A stretch of 64,000 bases of DNA from contig CALYLX010000131.1 of the NCBI GenBank assembly GCA_944990035.1, positions 1-64,000 of the forward strand, in the 5' to 3' direction. Shown in pieces: positions 23,087 to 34,228 of this stretch. Every line of letters begins with the position of its first letter. The stretch's first letter is position 1. The position numbers and the translations under genes are program-made. The notes beneath the pieces are model-generated. The model did no database searches, was not told where the DNA came from, and worked only from the letters and a program-made list of their open reading frames with translations. This DNA comes from Clitopilus passeckerianus. Taxonomy: Eukaryota; Basidiomycota; Agaricomycetes; Agaricales; Entolomataceae.

Positions 23087-24408
23087 TCAATCCTCTTCTT
23101 CCTCTTCCTCCTCCTTCCTTTGCGCCAATGCTCCCTGAGCCTCGAGCCTAGTTTGAAGTAGCCGTGCATTCGTTAACAGGTACACAGCCAGGCTACCCAG
23201 CGTTAATCCAAGAAATCCCCACCGCATCCTAGCAAAGTGAGCGTCCTCTGGTGTTGACTTGTCGGTCGCCTCCGTGGTCTGGCTTATTTGGGGAGCAAGG
23301 CTTGCCAGAAGGAAGGCTCTTCCTTGATTATTTGGATGGCTTCTGGGCTTTGGGTTATTGTTAATGACATTATGCGTTGACTATGTGAGAGCAAAGGCGA
23401 ATAGGTCGATTTTATGAAGGTTTGCAGTGTAGGGTCAGGATATTTGGGCTCCGAGAGAAGTAGTACGTGTGCTGCGATGACGAGGTCAAGGAGAGACGGC
23501 CTGGGGAAGAATGGTCAACGTTAGAATTAGAGACAAGGCTCGGCGGCGCACCCTCGTTCGAACACGTAAGGTTTATTTCCGAGAAGCCCAAGATAAATAT
23601 CCAGAGTTTCCTTTCCCTTGTCAAGTATCTATTGAGAGAGGGAAGTCAAGCGTCATCAAATGGAAACTTCCATTGCATACCTTTTCACGTCCAAAGGCCT
23701 GTTGGAAGGCTTTGCTGTGCTCTTCCTTCTGCTCCTCTTCTCTTCTTGTTTGGATTTGGTTTGAAAAGTGACTTCTCCTTCGTGTCGTCTTTATGTACGT
23801 TCCAGAGACCGGCTACTTCTAGCCTGGGTCTATAAGACTCTCGAATACGAGCCGGCATGTAATATCGGTGTGGAACGGGAAATAGAGAGATCAACGCAGG
23901 ATGTGTCAACCCATACCAGTTCTCAAGCTGGGAGAACAAGGAATAATACTACAACCAAATCAGCCGCAGGAGCGACAAGGATATCGCTAGTGTACTCACT
24001 AGTAGATCGCCTAGATGAGACTCGGCGTGTGCTAGCCAAGCTACTTGTTGGGCCTTCTCAGAACTAGGCAGAGTAGGGAACATGTCGGACCTATTCTGCC
24101 CACTCGCGCTGGTCAAGTCAGAGACGTATTTCACAATTGAACGGAATCCTGCTAGGATATGTTGTTCATGAGCAAGGAATGGAAGCTGTCCTAATATACC
24201 TCATCAACGGATAGCAAAACAAATCATTGAACCGCACAGACCTACCAGTTGGAGAGAGGTCAGGATTGTTGCATTCAACGACATTGAACTTTCCAGGGAG
24301 AACGCGTTGCAGATACATCAATGTTGCAAGACATATCGGGTCAGACGAAGGCAGCCCCCATCGAGCACCCCAGATATATAGAGTTGGTATTTTGCTTTTT
24401 GAGGCCAT
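23087..24408 (-). CDS. SAM37: SAM complex subunit SAM37 (metaxin family)
   Basis: SAM37/Tom37 is a mitochondrial outer-membrane protein that works with SAM50 to insert beta-barrel proteins. The N-terminus LYIWGARWGLPSSDPICLA and CNNPDLSPTGQLPFLAHEQ is the Tom37/metaxin thioredoxin-like domain. KYVSDLTSASG, VAWLAHAESHLGDLL and YYSLFSQLENWYGLTHP follow. The GST-C-like part reads YLGLLGNKPYVFERG and SLLDLVIAAHVLLLSEP. The C-terminus is a membrane anchor, MRWGFLGLTLGSLAVYLLT, then a Lys/Glu tail. The frame changes between SFWQALLP and QISQTTEATDKS: the reverse-strand CCCC (23290-23293 on +) would need one more C. A GC-AG or weak GT-AG intron could also bridge it. Otherwise intact. Confidence 0.85.
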
Positions 24409-25131
24409 GTCTTCGTGGCTTGGGAACGTAAGTTCACGGCTCCAGGTGCCAGAGTGCGTTTGATGTATTGATCGGGGCAGACCATTTATTTCCCCGCTTC
24501 CATCTGTGTTGGCAGGTTGCTGTGTGTTCTTGAGGTCTTGTATCGCAATCTTGTTCTTTCAGGCTTCTCCATATTCATATCCATGTGACTTCTCAATGCC
24601 ACTGGGTTTTTGAGATGCTCAGGCAGCTCGCGGCCCGCCTGCATTCGATTGTTTTTCCGCTTCCCTTGATGCCATTTGGAAGAACACACGAACGGGACCG
24701 TGCACCTGATTGTTTTCCCAAACCAAACTCATGGCAGAGCATCTCGAGACAGCTACAATCCTCTGCTTTGCTACAATCACGGTCATCTACGACAGATTCG
24801 GCACACAGATTCACACCCGGCTGCAATTCTCTTTCGCTCAATTATGCATGCATAGCTCATGATTGGCTGTACCAACGTGTATGCACAGGAAAGAAGCTCG
24901 CGGAGCCGCCGGGATAGTCAAGGTCATGCATCGGTCCGCTGGCTTGACCGGATTTGTTTCCGTTGCATTAATATTGCAACTCGTTGTCTTCTACCCAAGG
25001 ATTATCGTAGGTAGAAGCTCGGATGATGCTCCACGAACCCACGGAATCCGTCACCAGGGCTATTGGCTTTCGATTGTCTACAGTATTTAAGACGTCGAGA
25101 CGGCCAGGGTAGGTCCCGAGTTGAAGTAAAG
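24409..25131. promoter_or_regulatory. Divergent promoter region, SAM37 / pectate lyase
   Basis: About 720 bp between two divergent start codons. Open frames here look random. The side near the pectate lyase has a TATA-like element (see separate entry). This is the expected place for carbon-source regulation of a secreted pectinase, but I could not identify specific operators. Confidence 0.4.
25084..25091 (+). promoter_or_regulatory. TATA-like element of pectate lyase
   Basis: TATTTAAG lies about 45 bp upstream of the ATG at 25132. The position fits a core promoter with a short 5' UTR. It is a short motif, so the call is tentative. Confidence 0.35.
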
Positions 25132-26804
25132 ATGAAGCTTTCAACTACACTTGTATTTATCTCCTCGTTAATCTCGCTTTGCTCTGCCATTCCCGCCTTT
25201 CCGGGCGCCGTAGGTGAATCACAATCGACACTCTAGATGTCGCAATTGCTTACGGTTCCTCAGGCTTCGGTGCCCAAGCTACCGGCGGGCGAGGTGGTGA
25301 GGTCTATGTTGTGACCAACCTCAATGATTCTGGGTCAGGCAGTTTCCGCGACGCTGTCTCTAAATCCAATCGGGTAGGCTCCCACCTACCCTCCTGGTTC
25401 TCGTTTGAAACTCAATGGCCCCTGTGACAGATTGTGGTTTTTGCTGTTGGAGGTCTCATTAACATCAGCAGCAGGATTGTTGTGAGCTCGCATGTAACGA
25501 TTGCCGGCCAGACAGCTCCAGGCCAAGGCATCACCGTGTACGGAAATGGCCTATCCTACTCTGCGGCTGACAATACAATTACGCGCTATATTCGCTTCCG
25601 GATGGGTAAAGGAGGTATGCATTCTCACTTAGCATGGACTTCCTCTTGCTCATTACGAGCTTTATAGGCGACTCGGGAAAAGATGGAATCACCATCGCAA
25701 ACGGCGCTAACATGATCTTTGACCATGTTTCTGTCTCCTGGGGACGTGACGAGACTTTTTCTATCAACGGAGATGTCTCCAACGTCACCATCTCGGACTC
25801 CATCATCGCTCAGGGACTTGACACTCACTCCTGCGGTGGTTTAATGCAAACCAGTGGCGGGTTGAGTATCATTCGCTCCTTATACATTGATAACAAGACT
25901 AGGAACCCGAAGGTTAAGGGCGTCAACGAGTTTGTAAACAATGTCGTAAGTATCTACCCGCACCGAATGAGATGAGGACACCGACCGACTTTCAGGTGTA
26001 CAACTGGGGTGCAGGTGGCGGCTATATCGCTGGAGACTCGGATGGTCCCTCCTACGCGAACATCCTGAACAATGTTTTCATTAGCGGCCCCTCTACGTCA
26101 ACTCATCCCTGTAAGTTCCGCTTTTGTATCTAGCGACATCTTCTGACGAAACCCTTCATAGTCACTCGTGGAAATGCTAACTTCCATACCTACGTCTCCA
26201 ACAATTACTACGATCCTGACCAGGTTTGTCTTGTTGAATCTTGGAAACCTGATAGCTCAACGTGAACACGTTTTGTGACAGGACGGTACTCTCAATGGAT
26301 TCATCCTTAGCCAGAGCACGGACAACTACTCCGGTGTCGATTTCCAGTCAACGAAATACGACTACCCAACAGTGGCCAATCTCCTTAGCCCCACTGATGC
26401 ATATGCGAAAGTGAAAGCTTCGGCGGGCTGCAGCAAGTCTCGAGACCATGTCGACGACTACCTGATCAACACCGAGCTAGCCTCCCTTGGCAAGAAGGGC
26501 GCTATAATTTCAGACGAAAACGCTTCACCGATTAATGGGGCTGGACCTATCTCAGGCGGAACTGTGAGTCTCAGAATGTGTATTTGCAACCGTCATCTGA
26601 CGAAGTCAAATAGGCACCCACAGACACAGACGGAGATGGCATTCCCGATGCTTATGAGAGTGCACATGGCACCGACCCGAAGGTCAAGGATTCTACGAAA
26701 ATTGCCTCAAACGGTTACGCTAGTAAGTCACTCGTTATTATGACACGCAATCATGCTAAAGTTGGTCTCTAGACATTGAGAACTACATAAACTCTCTTGT
26801 TTAA
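25132..26804 (+). CDS. Secreted PL1-family pectate lyase
   Basis: A polysaccharide lyase of family 1 that cleaves polygalacturonate (plant pectin) by beta-elimination outside the cell. Nine exons: 25132-25213, 25264-25373, 25431-25614, 25668-25945, 25996-26110, 26162-26223, 26282-26563, 26614-26722 and 26773-26804. A signal peptide ([19 protein letters not shown]) precedes [19 protein letters not shown], the usual start of this PL1 subgroup. [63 protein letters not shown] and [20 protein letters not shown] are parallel-beta-helix motifs of the family. Near the C-terminus, [12 protein letters not shown] resembles a calcium-binding thrombospondin type 3 repeat. Intact, and indicates plant-material degradation. 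Confidence 0.9.
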
Positions 26805-27242
26805 ACCAGACCGTTGAGCCTTTGGTCGCAGTACATATATGAATTGTATCCGAGAACCTTGATTTATCGCTATCAGTCCGTTATTTCAAGTTTGACGTCA
26901 GTACCGTTGTCCTTCGCCGCACCAGGAGATGCAGACCGCCTGTACACAGCAGCGACCGTATGTTCGTTCAAGCCGTTAACCTGATGAAACTGTCAGTGAT
27001 CCATGGACAATCACCCTTTCAAGAACGGATCTGACCTGTTTGACGAGGCTAGCAGCTGGATGGACTTTTCTCTTGTCATCTTGGAACAAATGCGCATTTA
27101 TAATCTCACGGACACAGTAGGGGGGCATCCCACCTCTCCAAAGACCCTGCGCAATTAGGAACTCTGAGGTACGTTGGATCCCGTTCACGGGAGAGGGGAA
27201 AGTATGGACTTTTACCCAATGGTCTATACCAGAAAATAACGG
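26805..27242. other. Intergenic, convergent 3' ends
   Basis: This lies between the pectate lyase stop and the stop of the DUF7918-like gene. A reverse-strand open frame (27188-26976) has no ATG and no acceptor that fits the upstream gene. I see no supported feature. Confidence 0.4.
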
Positions 27243-27954
27243 TCATATATGTACTTGATTGCGAGATTTGAGATCCTGTGAGTGCACTTCCCAGGTTGTC
27301 TCGTGTTGCTCTCGAGTGGGAATGTCAGCACCAAGCCTAGTACGCCAGAGGTTAAAACATTCCTCATGTGAGATGGGGTTGAAACACAACCCAACACGCA
27401 GATCTCCCACTCTACTTGGTCCTAGAAGCGGCTTCGGTGGAGTATGAATGTAATCAGAGGGTCTAGTCCTAACACGCCGTATATGCTTGATACGAAGTCG
27501 GATCGTCCCCACCTCTGATGGTAGAAGAGAGGCGTCGTATTCATCTGTGGTCAAATGGCCATCATCCACCAGCATCTCACATTTCATGCGACGCACCGAC
27601 ATTTTCTACCTTCTGGAAAAAGAAGGGTCGTTCTGTTGTCGCGAATATCCTGGCACCCCATCTACAGGTTGCACCTTTTTCATTGAGGAAGCGACCCGGA
27701 AACACTTGACCATCCAAGGTGATAAAGGCACAGGAGTCTATCTGGCTCCCATGATCAACCCAGTGAACGACAAACGTCTGACGGGAGAAATGAGCCAAAG
27801 AAAGACGCTTTAGACGGAAACATACCTTGCCTGGATATCCTGGTATCCAGCAAGAGACTGTGCGCGTGGTTAGGTCCACTGTGGCTGAGCGTTCTGGAAG
27901 AGGCACTCCATTTGTTGAAATACAAGCTGAATATTCTTGAAAGGTCAGAGACAT
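27243..27954 (-). CDS. DUF7918-like protein
   Basis: The pattern fits a family of unknown function common in Agaricomycetes (DUF7918 as I recall it). The start MSLTFQEYSACISTNGVPL (27954; an in-frame ATG exists at 27975) is followed by TVSCWIPGYPGK, FVVHWVDHG, ITLDGQVFPGRFL, RPFFFQKVE and LGTIRLRI-like sequence (EVGTIRLRIKHIRRVR). A 48-nt intron (GTATGT...GTCAG) interrupts the first exon, and a second 52-nt intron at about 27590-27539 restores the frame. The tail repeats no known motif. Members are expanded and highly variable in mushrooms, but no function is established. Divergent from the AP endonuclease gene with 257 bp between ATGs. Confidence 0.7.
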
Positions 27955-28211
27955 CTCTTGATAGGTATATCCCAAAGTGGGGAAGTCAAGTCATTTTGGC
28001 AAGCGTTTATATATCCTACCTGGACATGGCCTTTATGCACGCTTTGGCTTCAACTTTGACCTGATCCAAGTTCCTTTGTTTGCGTTCAAAAGACCTTTGT
28101 TTCTATTTTTAGCTCGGACGCGGTTGAACGCGCTTCATTACAAACGCACGTGCAGTGACTCGACGCATCTCACTCAGCACATTGTCACTCAAGCCGATCG
28201 CGACCAGCACC

Positions 28212-29629
28212 ATGCCAGCAAAGAGGAACTCCAAGAGAAAGGTGACAGACTCCGACTCTGAACCAGAAGACCCTAAAAGGACGAAAAAGTCCAAGGCCTC
28301 ACAAGAAACCCAGTCGGAGAGTCAATTGCAAAGCCAGTCTCAGAGTCGGGCAGAGGAGGCGTCGAGCAACCCCCAACCAAAGAACAAGGTTCTGCCTCCG
28401 AACATTACTTTCCCGGAAAAGCACCCAGGGACGCTCCGTATCGCTTGTTGGAATATCTGTGGATTGGCAGCAAGTTCCAAGAAGGTACACCTAATATATA
28501 CATTTCATCTCCAGCCGCTGGCTTAGAAATATTTTCAACAGGGCTTCAAGTACTACGTGGAAGCCGAAAATCCAGATATTTTAGTCCTTTCAGAGACCAA
28601 AGTAGCTCTGCTTGTTGCTCCCCTTAGAAAATGCCTAAAATGTTGTACAGGTCAATAATGAACCCTTGGATCCAGTTCTCAATGACCGGTACCCCCACAG
28701 GTATTGGTCTATATCGGACACCAAAACATATGGTTATTATGAATTTTGAGTTCCCCTCACACATACTCACGTGTTTACTTAGCTGGGACCGCTATTTTGT
28801 CGAAGGTGAAACCAGTGGCTGTTACAATGACCCTTCCGGGCCTTCCAAATTCAAGCTCTGCGAAAGGGAGGATCATCACCCTAGAGTTTGAGACCTGCTA
28901 CCTCATCGGAACATATGTGGTTAATGCTGGTCAAAACCTCAAGGTGTGCGAGCAACTTATCGCTTGTTAACAGCATGACTAAGTGGTATTCAACATCGCA
29001 GACGCTGAACGCAAAGAAAGAATGGAACGAACACTTTGAACAATACATTCGGGATCTTGACAAGAAGAAACCAGTGATATGGTGCGGTGACCTCAACGTC
29101 GCTCCCACTGCTATGGGTACAACCTTTCTTTCCACGCAGCGGAGTATAAACCTGGATTTATTCCTTGTGCTTAGATCTCGCAAACGCCAGGAAGAATTGG
29201 AATAAGACACCAGGCTACACGGAGGCAGAAACGACATCATTCAAGAATATTCTTGACCCTCCAGAAGACTCTGGTAGCACAGCTAAATTCGTGGACGTCT
29301 GGCGGCAGCTGCATCCAAATGACAAGCACTTTACGTACTTTTCCTACCGTTTCAACTGTAGGGAAAAGGGTCTTGGATGGCGATTAGACATGTGTAGGTT
29401 GCCTTTAAATACCCAGGCCATTCATATTGATGAACCTTCTACCAGTTGTTTTAAGCGAAAGGATAGTTGACAAGGTTAAAATGGTAAGCCTCAAGTACTT
29501 TTTGCTTCTCCTTCTCACTTCAACGCTGCGTAGTGCGAAATTAGGAGCGAGATATATGGCGCTTCAGACCACTGTCCAATTGTCATGGAATTTGAAGGAA
29601 GTTCAAAGGAGCTGGAAACCTCAGGTTAG
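28212..29629 (+). CDS. ExoIII/APE1-type AP endonuclease
   Basis: A base-excision-repair enzyme that cuts DNA 5' to abasic sites (exonuclease III family of the EEP superfamily). The ATG at 28212 opens a basic, Ser/Gln-rich N-terminus with KRTKKSK, a likely nuclear signal. The catalytic core reads LRIACWNICGLAA, ILVLSETKV (metal-binding Glu), GTAILSKVKP, GRIITLEFETCYLIGTYVVNAG, WCGDLNVAPTAMDLAN (Asp/Asn), WRLDMFVLSERI and YGASDHCPIVMEF (Asp-His). Introns: 28485-28541, about 28603-28650, 28732-28781, about 28945-29004, about 29117-29174, about 29393-29444 and 29485-29533. Length is typical of APE1. Intact. Confidence 0.92.
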
Positions 29630-29745
29630 GTATTGGGACCCTAAGATAACATTATATTGCAGCCCTGCCTTTGTCCAGCTAATTTGACGAGGAACTTTGG
29701 ACTCCACACATGTTATCTGATTACAAAGGGAACTAATTTCATATC

Positions 29746-29828
29746 GGGGTCATAGCTCAGTTGGGAGAGCAGTAGACTGAAGCAATTCAAACTTCTAAAG
29801 GTCCCGCGTTCAATCCGCGGTGACCCCA
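29746..29828 (+). tRNA. tRNA-Phe (GAA) with 10-nt intron
   Basis: A full cloverleaf can be drawn. The acceptor stem is GGGGTCA with TGACCCC and discriminator A. The D arm is GCTC...GAGC, the anticodon loop CTGAAGT has anticodon GAA (29779-29781), and the T arm is CCGCG TTCAATC CGCGG. The anticodon stem closes only if 29783-29792 is removed as an intron just after position 37, the standard place for tRNA introns. Without it the tRNA has 73 nt. No CCA is encoded, as expected in a nuclear gene. The gene sits between the AP endonuclease and OTU1. Confidence 0.93.
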
Positions 29829-29947
29829 TATTTTTGCTGATTTTCCTGTATATGAAACTTGGAATTGCAGCAATATTTCTTCTGCAAAATTTACGCCAGT
29901 TCTCGGATGAACCGTAGGCCTGGTTGCTGGAATAATTTTACATCTGT

Positions 29948-31326
29948 CTACGTTGTGTATTCTCCAAAGCGGACATGACCGGTTTGGCCTGCATGGTTCC
30001 GTGCATCCTTCTCCCCCTTCAGTCCTTGTCCACAGTCCTTGAAAGGAGGTTCAGCACCGAAGGCTCGTAATGAACTGAAACACAACACACCTCGCACTTC
30101 AAATCAAAGGTGGCAGTATTAGTATACGCTTTCTTACTGCGCAGTATGTCCGCCAGCTTCTTGGCAGCAGGAAGTATTGGATCCAGTTCCTCGGGCAGTC
30201 GCTAGAATCAAGGAATTGGCTCAGCATAACAACAGGTATGGATACACCTGCTTGACAAACTCACCGGAAAAACTGTCTGATGCCATTCCGCTGGTGCTTC
30301 GACCATTGGTGACAAGCTCACTACATCATAGTGAATCCCAGAATAGATGAGAAGGCAGCGATTTTCCGCGATATCGCCCTCAGGTGGTGTAAACTGATCG
30401 ATGCGTCCAGTCTCAACATCTATACTGAAATTTCAGTGCCATAGTGTGCTGCAAGAATACCAAGCTCGATGGCACCACCCCATGTAGATGGCTTGCTGAT
30501 CGTCTCGATGTACTTCTGCGGCGGCATCCTAGATACAGTAGGATGTTTGAATGTCCTTACTTTTTCAAAAGAGCGGGAGGATAGTTACCCAAGAATAGCT
30601 TCATTGTAGAGCTCGGGGTTTCCGCGAATTCCATCTGCAACGACTGCACGCAATTTGGGTCAGCTCTTCAAGCATACAATTATAGGGCTCGCGCTTACTC
30701 TTACGCATCTCTTGTGCTTTGTGCATGTCTTGAGCGAAAATAAGTGCCACAGATGAGAACAAGCAGGAGTTATCATCTGGTACTACCTGCAGGGGAAACT
30801 CAGGGTTCCGTAGACATGAGTGTCGGTGCAACTCACCCTATGAACAAGGACACCACTATCCGTCTCGACGTAGTCCGGCCCAGATGATCTGGAGGTGGCG
30901 GAAGAAGGCGCTGCATTGGTCACTCTAGGTCCGCTACGAGAAGGGGAAAGGGTGCTCTTTGTTCAGCTGCAGCTCCCGCAGGGGAAGTAGCTTGTGCCAC
31001 TGGCAGGCTGGGACCAGGATTCTCGCTGACGATGATCTGTTCCCCACTTTGGAGGCCAAGGCTTGAAATTGGCAACTCTGGTATGAGCGTAAGTGCTCTC
31101 GGAGGGTACCCGGCTTTTACTACCAGTTGCGTATGGGAAGGATGAAAATCGTTGAGGCGAATGCACAAGCCGTAGGATGAGGTCACCCACGATTTTGGCG
31201 AGAAGGTAGGATCTTCGTTGTTGAGTATATTTCTTGCTGTAAATCTTGTACGGTATATTCTTCATTATCGGTGGGAATCTGCAAGGTGGTTGTCCCTCCC
31301 GGGTGTCGAAGTCGAATTGCAACCAT
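29948..31326 (-). CDS. OTU1: Ubiquitin thioesterase OTU1 (YOD1)
   Basis: OTU1 is a Cdc48/p97-associated deubiquitinase active in ER-associated degradation. The N-terminal UBX-like domain reads MVAIRLRHPGGTTTLQIP, VQDLQQEIYSTTKI, LKAGYPPRALTLIP and GLQSGEQIIV. The OTU catalytic domain has VVPDDNSCLFSSVALIF (catalytic Cys), VADGIRGNPELYNEAILG, MPPQKYIETISKPSTWGG and IELGILAAHYGTEIS, and later YSGIHYDVV with the catalytic His. The C-terminal C2H2 finger (KCEDCGQGLKGEKDARNHAG then TGHVRFGEY) is complete after an intron near 30090-30037. One base is missing between EISV and IDVETGRIDQF at about 30419-30423, which breaks the frame. The residues on both sides are well conserved, so a sequencing indel is likely. 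Confidence 0.88.
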
Positions 31327-31466
31327 GATGTTCAGAAGCAAAGTGCTAGTGGAGAGTGGCAAGATGGTGCAAACCAAATCAAGACGAGATGATCTAATCT
31401 AGTAATTGCCTCATTGAAGCAACCGCAACTTTGCACTAGCCCTCTCGGCAATCTGCTCGTACTTCC

Positions 31467-33932
31467 TCATGCCTCCTCCAGCTTCTTAAGCTGGCCTTTG
31501 ACTATCCGATAGACCACTCCGGGCTGGGCCTGCCAGCCGCTCTCCGCCTCCTCTTCTTCCTCGTCAGAGTAATCACTACCTTCTCCCAGAACATCGTCTG
31601 GAGACTCTCCTTCAACAACGCAACGCATAAAGAAACTGAGATCACCATTTTTAGCTTCAAATACATCGATTTCAGTGACAAAAAACATACCGGTCGTGAG
31701 TAACCACGAGCAAGGCACCGCGATACTGCCTCAAGGCGTCCACTAATGCAATGACCGTATCAAAGTCCAAGTGAGTCGTGACTTCGTCCAGAACCAGTAG
31801 ATGCGGCGGTGTCCAGACCAGTCTTGCTAAAGCCAAACGGACCTTCAAAAAGTAAACGAGATCATCAGTACAAACAGTAATAAGATAACTGTATCTGCCA
31901 CCTTTTGGCCTCCAGAAAGCGCCCAAGAGGAACATCGCTAGCAACCCTTCCAGCCAAACCAACGCCGCTCAGCAAGACTCTACACTCCTGTTCAGTCCAC
32001 GCCCCCAGTGATATCCATAATATCCTTCAGTGCTGTCAATTCGGGTTCAGCAGCTCCCTTCTTCTCCAGTGCCTCAACTGCATGCTGGGAAAAGCACTGA
32101 ATCTTCGCCCTGGTATGCCTCGTCGCCGTGCCCTTGGTAGGTTTGAGTCCTGCCCCAGATCCATCGATGCCGGCATTCTCTACGCCAACGACCAGTCCTA
32201 CAAGTGTGGACTTGCCGCTCCCGTTCAGGCCAGCCAATCCAACCCGTTCTCCGGGGTGAATGACCAGATCGATATCAGCCAACGTCGGTGCTTTCGACTT
32301 TGGATAAGTGTACGAGACTTTCTCGAGAGACACCAGTGCCCCGGGGAACCGAAGCTCGGCGGGTTCGTCAGGGATGCGGATATTGACACCAGGATCCTCC
32401 TTCGGAATCTCGATCTCCGCGCGGTTGGTTAAATGATATCCACCAAGGTCCCTGTTGAGCTTGAATCTGCCTCCTTTCAAGCCGACCTCCAACCCGGTTC
32501 TCTCTTCAAGCTTCTTCTTCCTGTTTGCGACTTGCTTGAGTTTCTTGTCATCACCAGTACGTTTGGCGGCGGAGAGGGCGGAGGCAATGGAGGATTTAAT
32601 GTGGTCGGTTTTCTTGTCCTGAGCTTGTTGCATCCGGGTGAGGTACTTTGTACGCGAGCGACGTTCGTGTTCGTATAGCGATAGGTTGCCTTTGAAATAC
32701 TCCAGCTTCTGTTCACGAAGAACAACGAGTTCGTCAGCGACTGCGTCTGCAAAGTCGCGATCGTGCGTACTAAGAAGGAGGTATCAGCTCACGTATATTC
32801 GACGGTCAGGGAGGGAAATCCCTTACATTACCACAACTGTGGTATCATCCAGACTTTGCACATAGCCCTGCAACCAGATGATGGCGGGCAGATCCAAGAA
32901 GTTCGTGCACTCGTCGAGCAGCAGAACGTCCACTCGCTGGAATAATGCACAAGCAAGAGAGCACCTCGTTCTCCAACCTCCACTGAGTGTCTTGAATGGT
33001 CGCTTGGAAGCCTCTTCGGAGAATCCTAAACCAAGCAAAACCGTTCTCGCCCGTGTTTCTGCACTGGCAGAGTCCATGGCATCCAATGACGACTGGAGGT
33101 CGGTCAACATATCCACTGCTGCCTTGGTTTCCTCCTGCGTGGCGACAGGTGAAATATCGCTTCCGGGCTGGTCAAGAAGAGTCTCCGCTTCGGCGAGTTC
33201 TGCTTCAGAAACCAGAAGGTCCTTCCTTGCTTTTACCCCTCGAGCACCGCTGCGGCGGGCTGCGATTTTGGACATTTCATCGTACTTGTGCTTTAGATAT
33301 GCATGCCTAAGTCGCCTGTATACCTGGACGATGGCAAGTGGGTCCCTAGTATTCTCGAGGGCATCGGAAAGGTCTAAAGATAAATGTTCATGTTGTGGAT
33401 ATAAGGTGAAAGAAATTGCAGCGTACATTTGGCCTCAATCAGAGCACGTTCGCGACTAGCATCGCTTCGAAGGACATGCTCCAGAACAGTGCGATCACCG
33501 AGGTCCAAGTTCGCCAGGTCCTCGTTTACAGACGACAAGTTGCTATTGACAAAATCCGTTTGCCCAAGCAGTAGGACCTTTAGGCTCCAAGGTATGCCTG
33601 GGATCAAGCCATCCGCAATCGCGCGGAAAAGAGTTGATTTGCCAGTCCCGTTCCGACCGACTAGGACGTAGTGTTTATTTTCCCTTAGTGTAAGGTTGGC
33701 ATGGGAGAGAAGATCTCGACCTCCCACGGTTATTGTTATATCCTTGATGTCGATCTACAGATGTTGCCGTGGTGAGTTTCTTACGGGGTACCGGATGTAA
33801 GCGCAAGACCCAGCAACAGACCTCCTTGGAGTGTGGGGTATCAGTCGCGTCGACGTGGAATCGACTTTGTTGAGCAGTGACAACGATCTTAGCCGCACTA
33901 GAAGAAATCGTTTTCTTGTCTTTCAGAGGCAT
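31467..33932 (-). CDS. ABC-F family ATPase
   Basis: A soluble twin-ATPase of the ABC-F (Arb/GCN20-like) class, usually bound to ribosomes or pre-ribosomes. The start MPLKDKKTISSSAAK (33932) leads to the first ATPase: IDIKDITITVGGRDLLSHA, Walker A VGRNGTGKST, signature KTLSGGWRTR and Walker B VLLLDECTNFLD. The linker is a charged coiled coil (YLTRMQQAQDKKTDHIKSSI). The second ATPase has GLAGLNGSGKSTL, ALSGGQKVRLALARL and LLVLDEVTTHLDF, then VTHDRFFMRCV and an acidic tail. Two opposite one-base shifts lie close together: an extra G in GGGGG (C run 32002-32006) and a missing G at 31922-31924. Reading between them gives conserved AWTEQECRVLLSGVGLAGR. The exact subfamily is not certain. Confidence 0.85.
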
Positions 33933-34228
33933 ATTTTCCGAGGGGTATAGGTCGAAGTTTGTTGTCAAAACGGAGGCAAAAAACCAAGCGTCTTAAATGT
34001 GGAGGTGGTAAGGATCGACGGTACCGGTACGACTCAAGAACGGTTCCGATGGAGATCGTCGACAATTCCGATCAAAGTTTGGACGGAAGATAAAGTGTGA
34101 CGAGAAATATTGGCTTTAATGTACAACCCAAGCGGTATTACAGTGAAGAACAAGACTGGTATACATAGAGGTTGTTGCAAAGTACCCTTGCTTGACGGAC
34201 AATTGTAGTTGCGAAACAAAGAGACCCT

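Noticed and set aside
26976..27188. Reverse-strand open frame after the DUF7918-like gene
   Set aside because: No ATG and no splice acceptor that fits the upstream exon.
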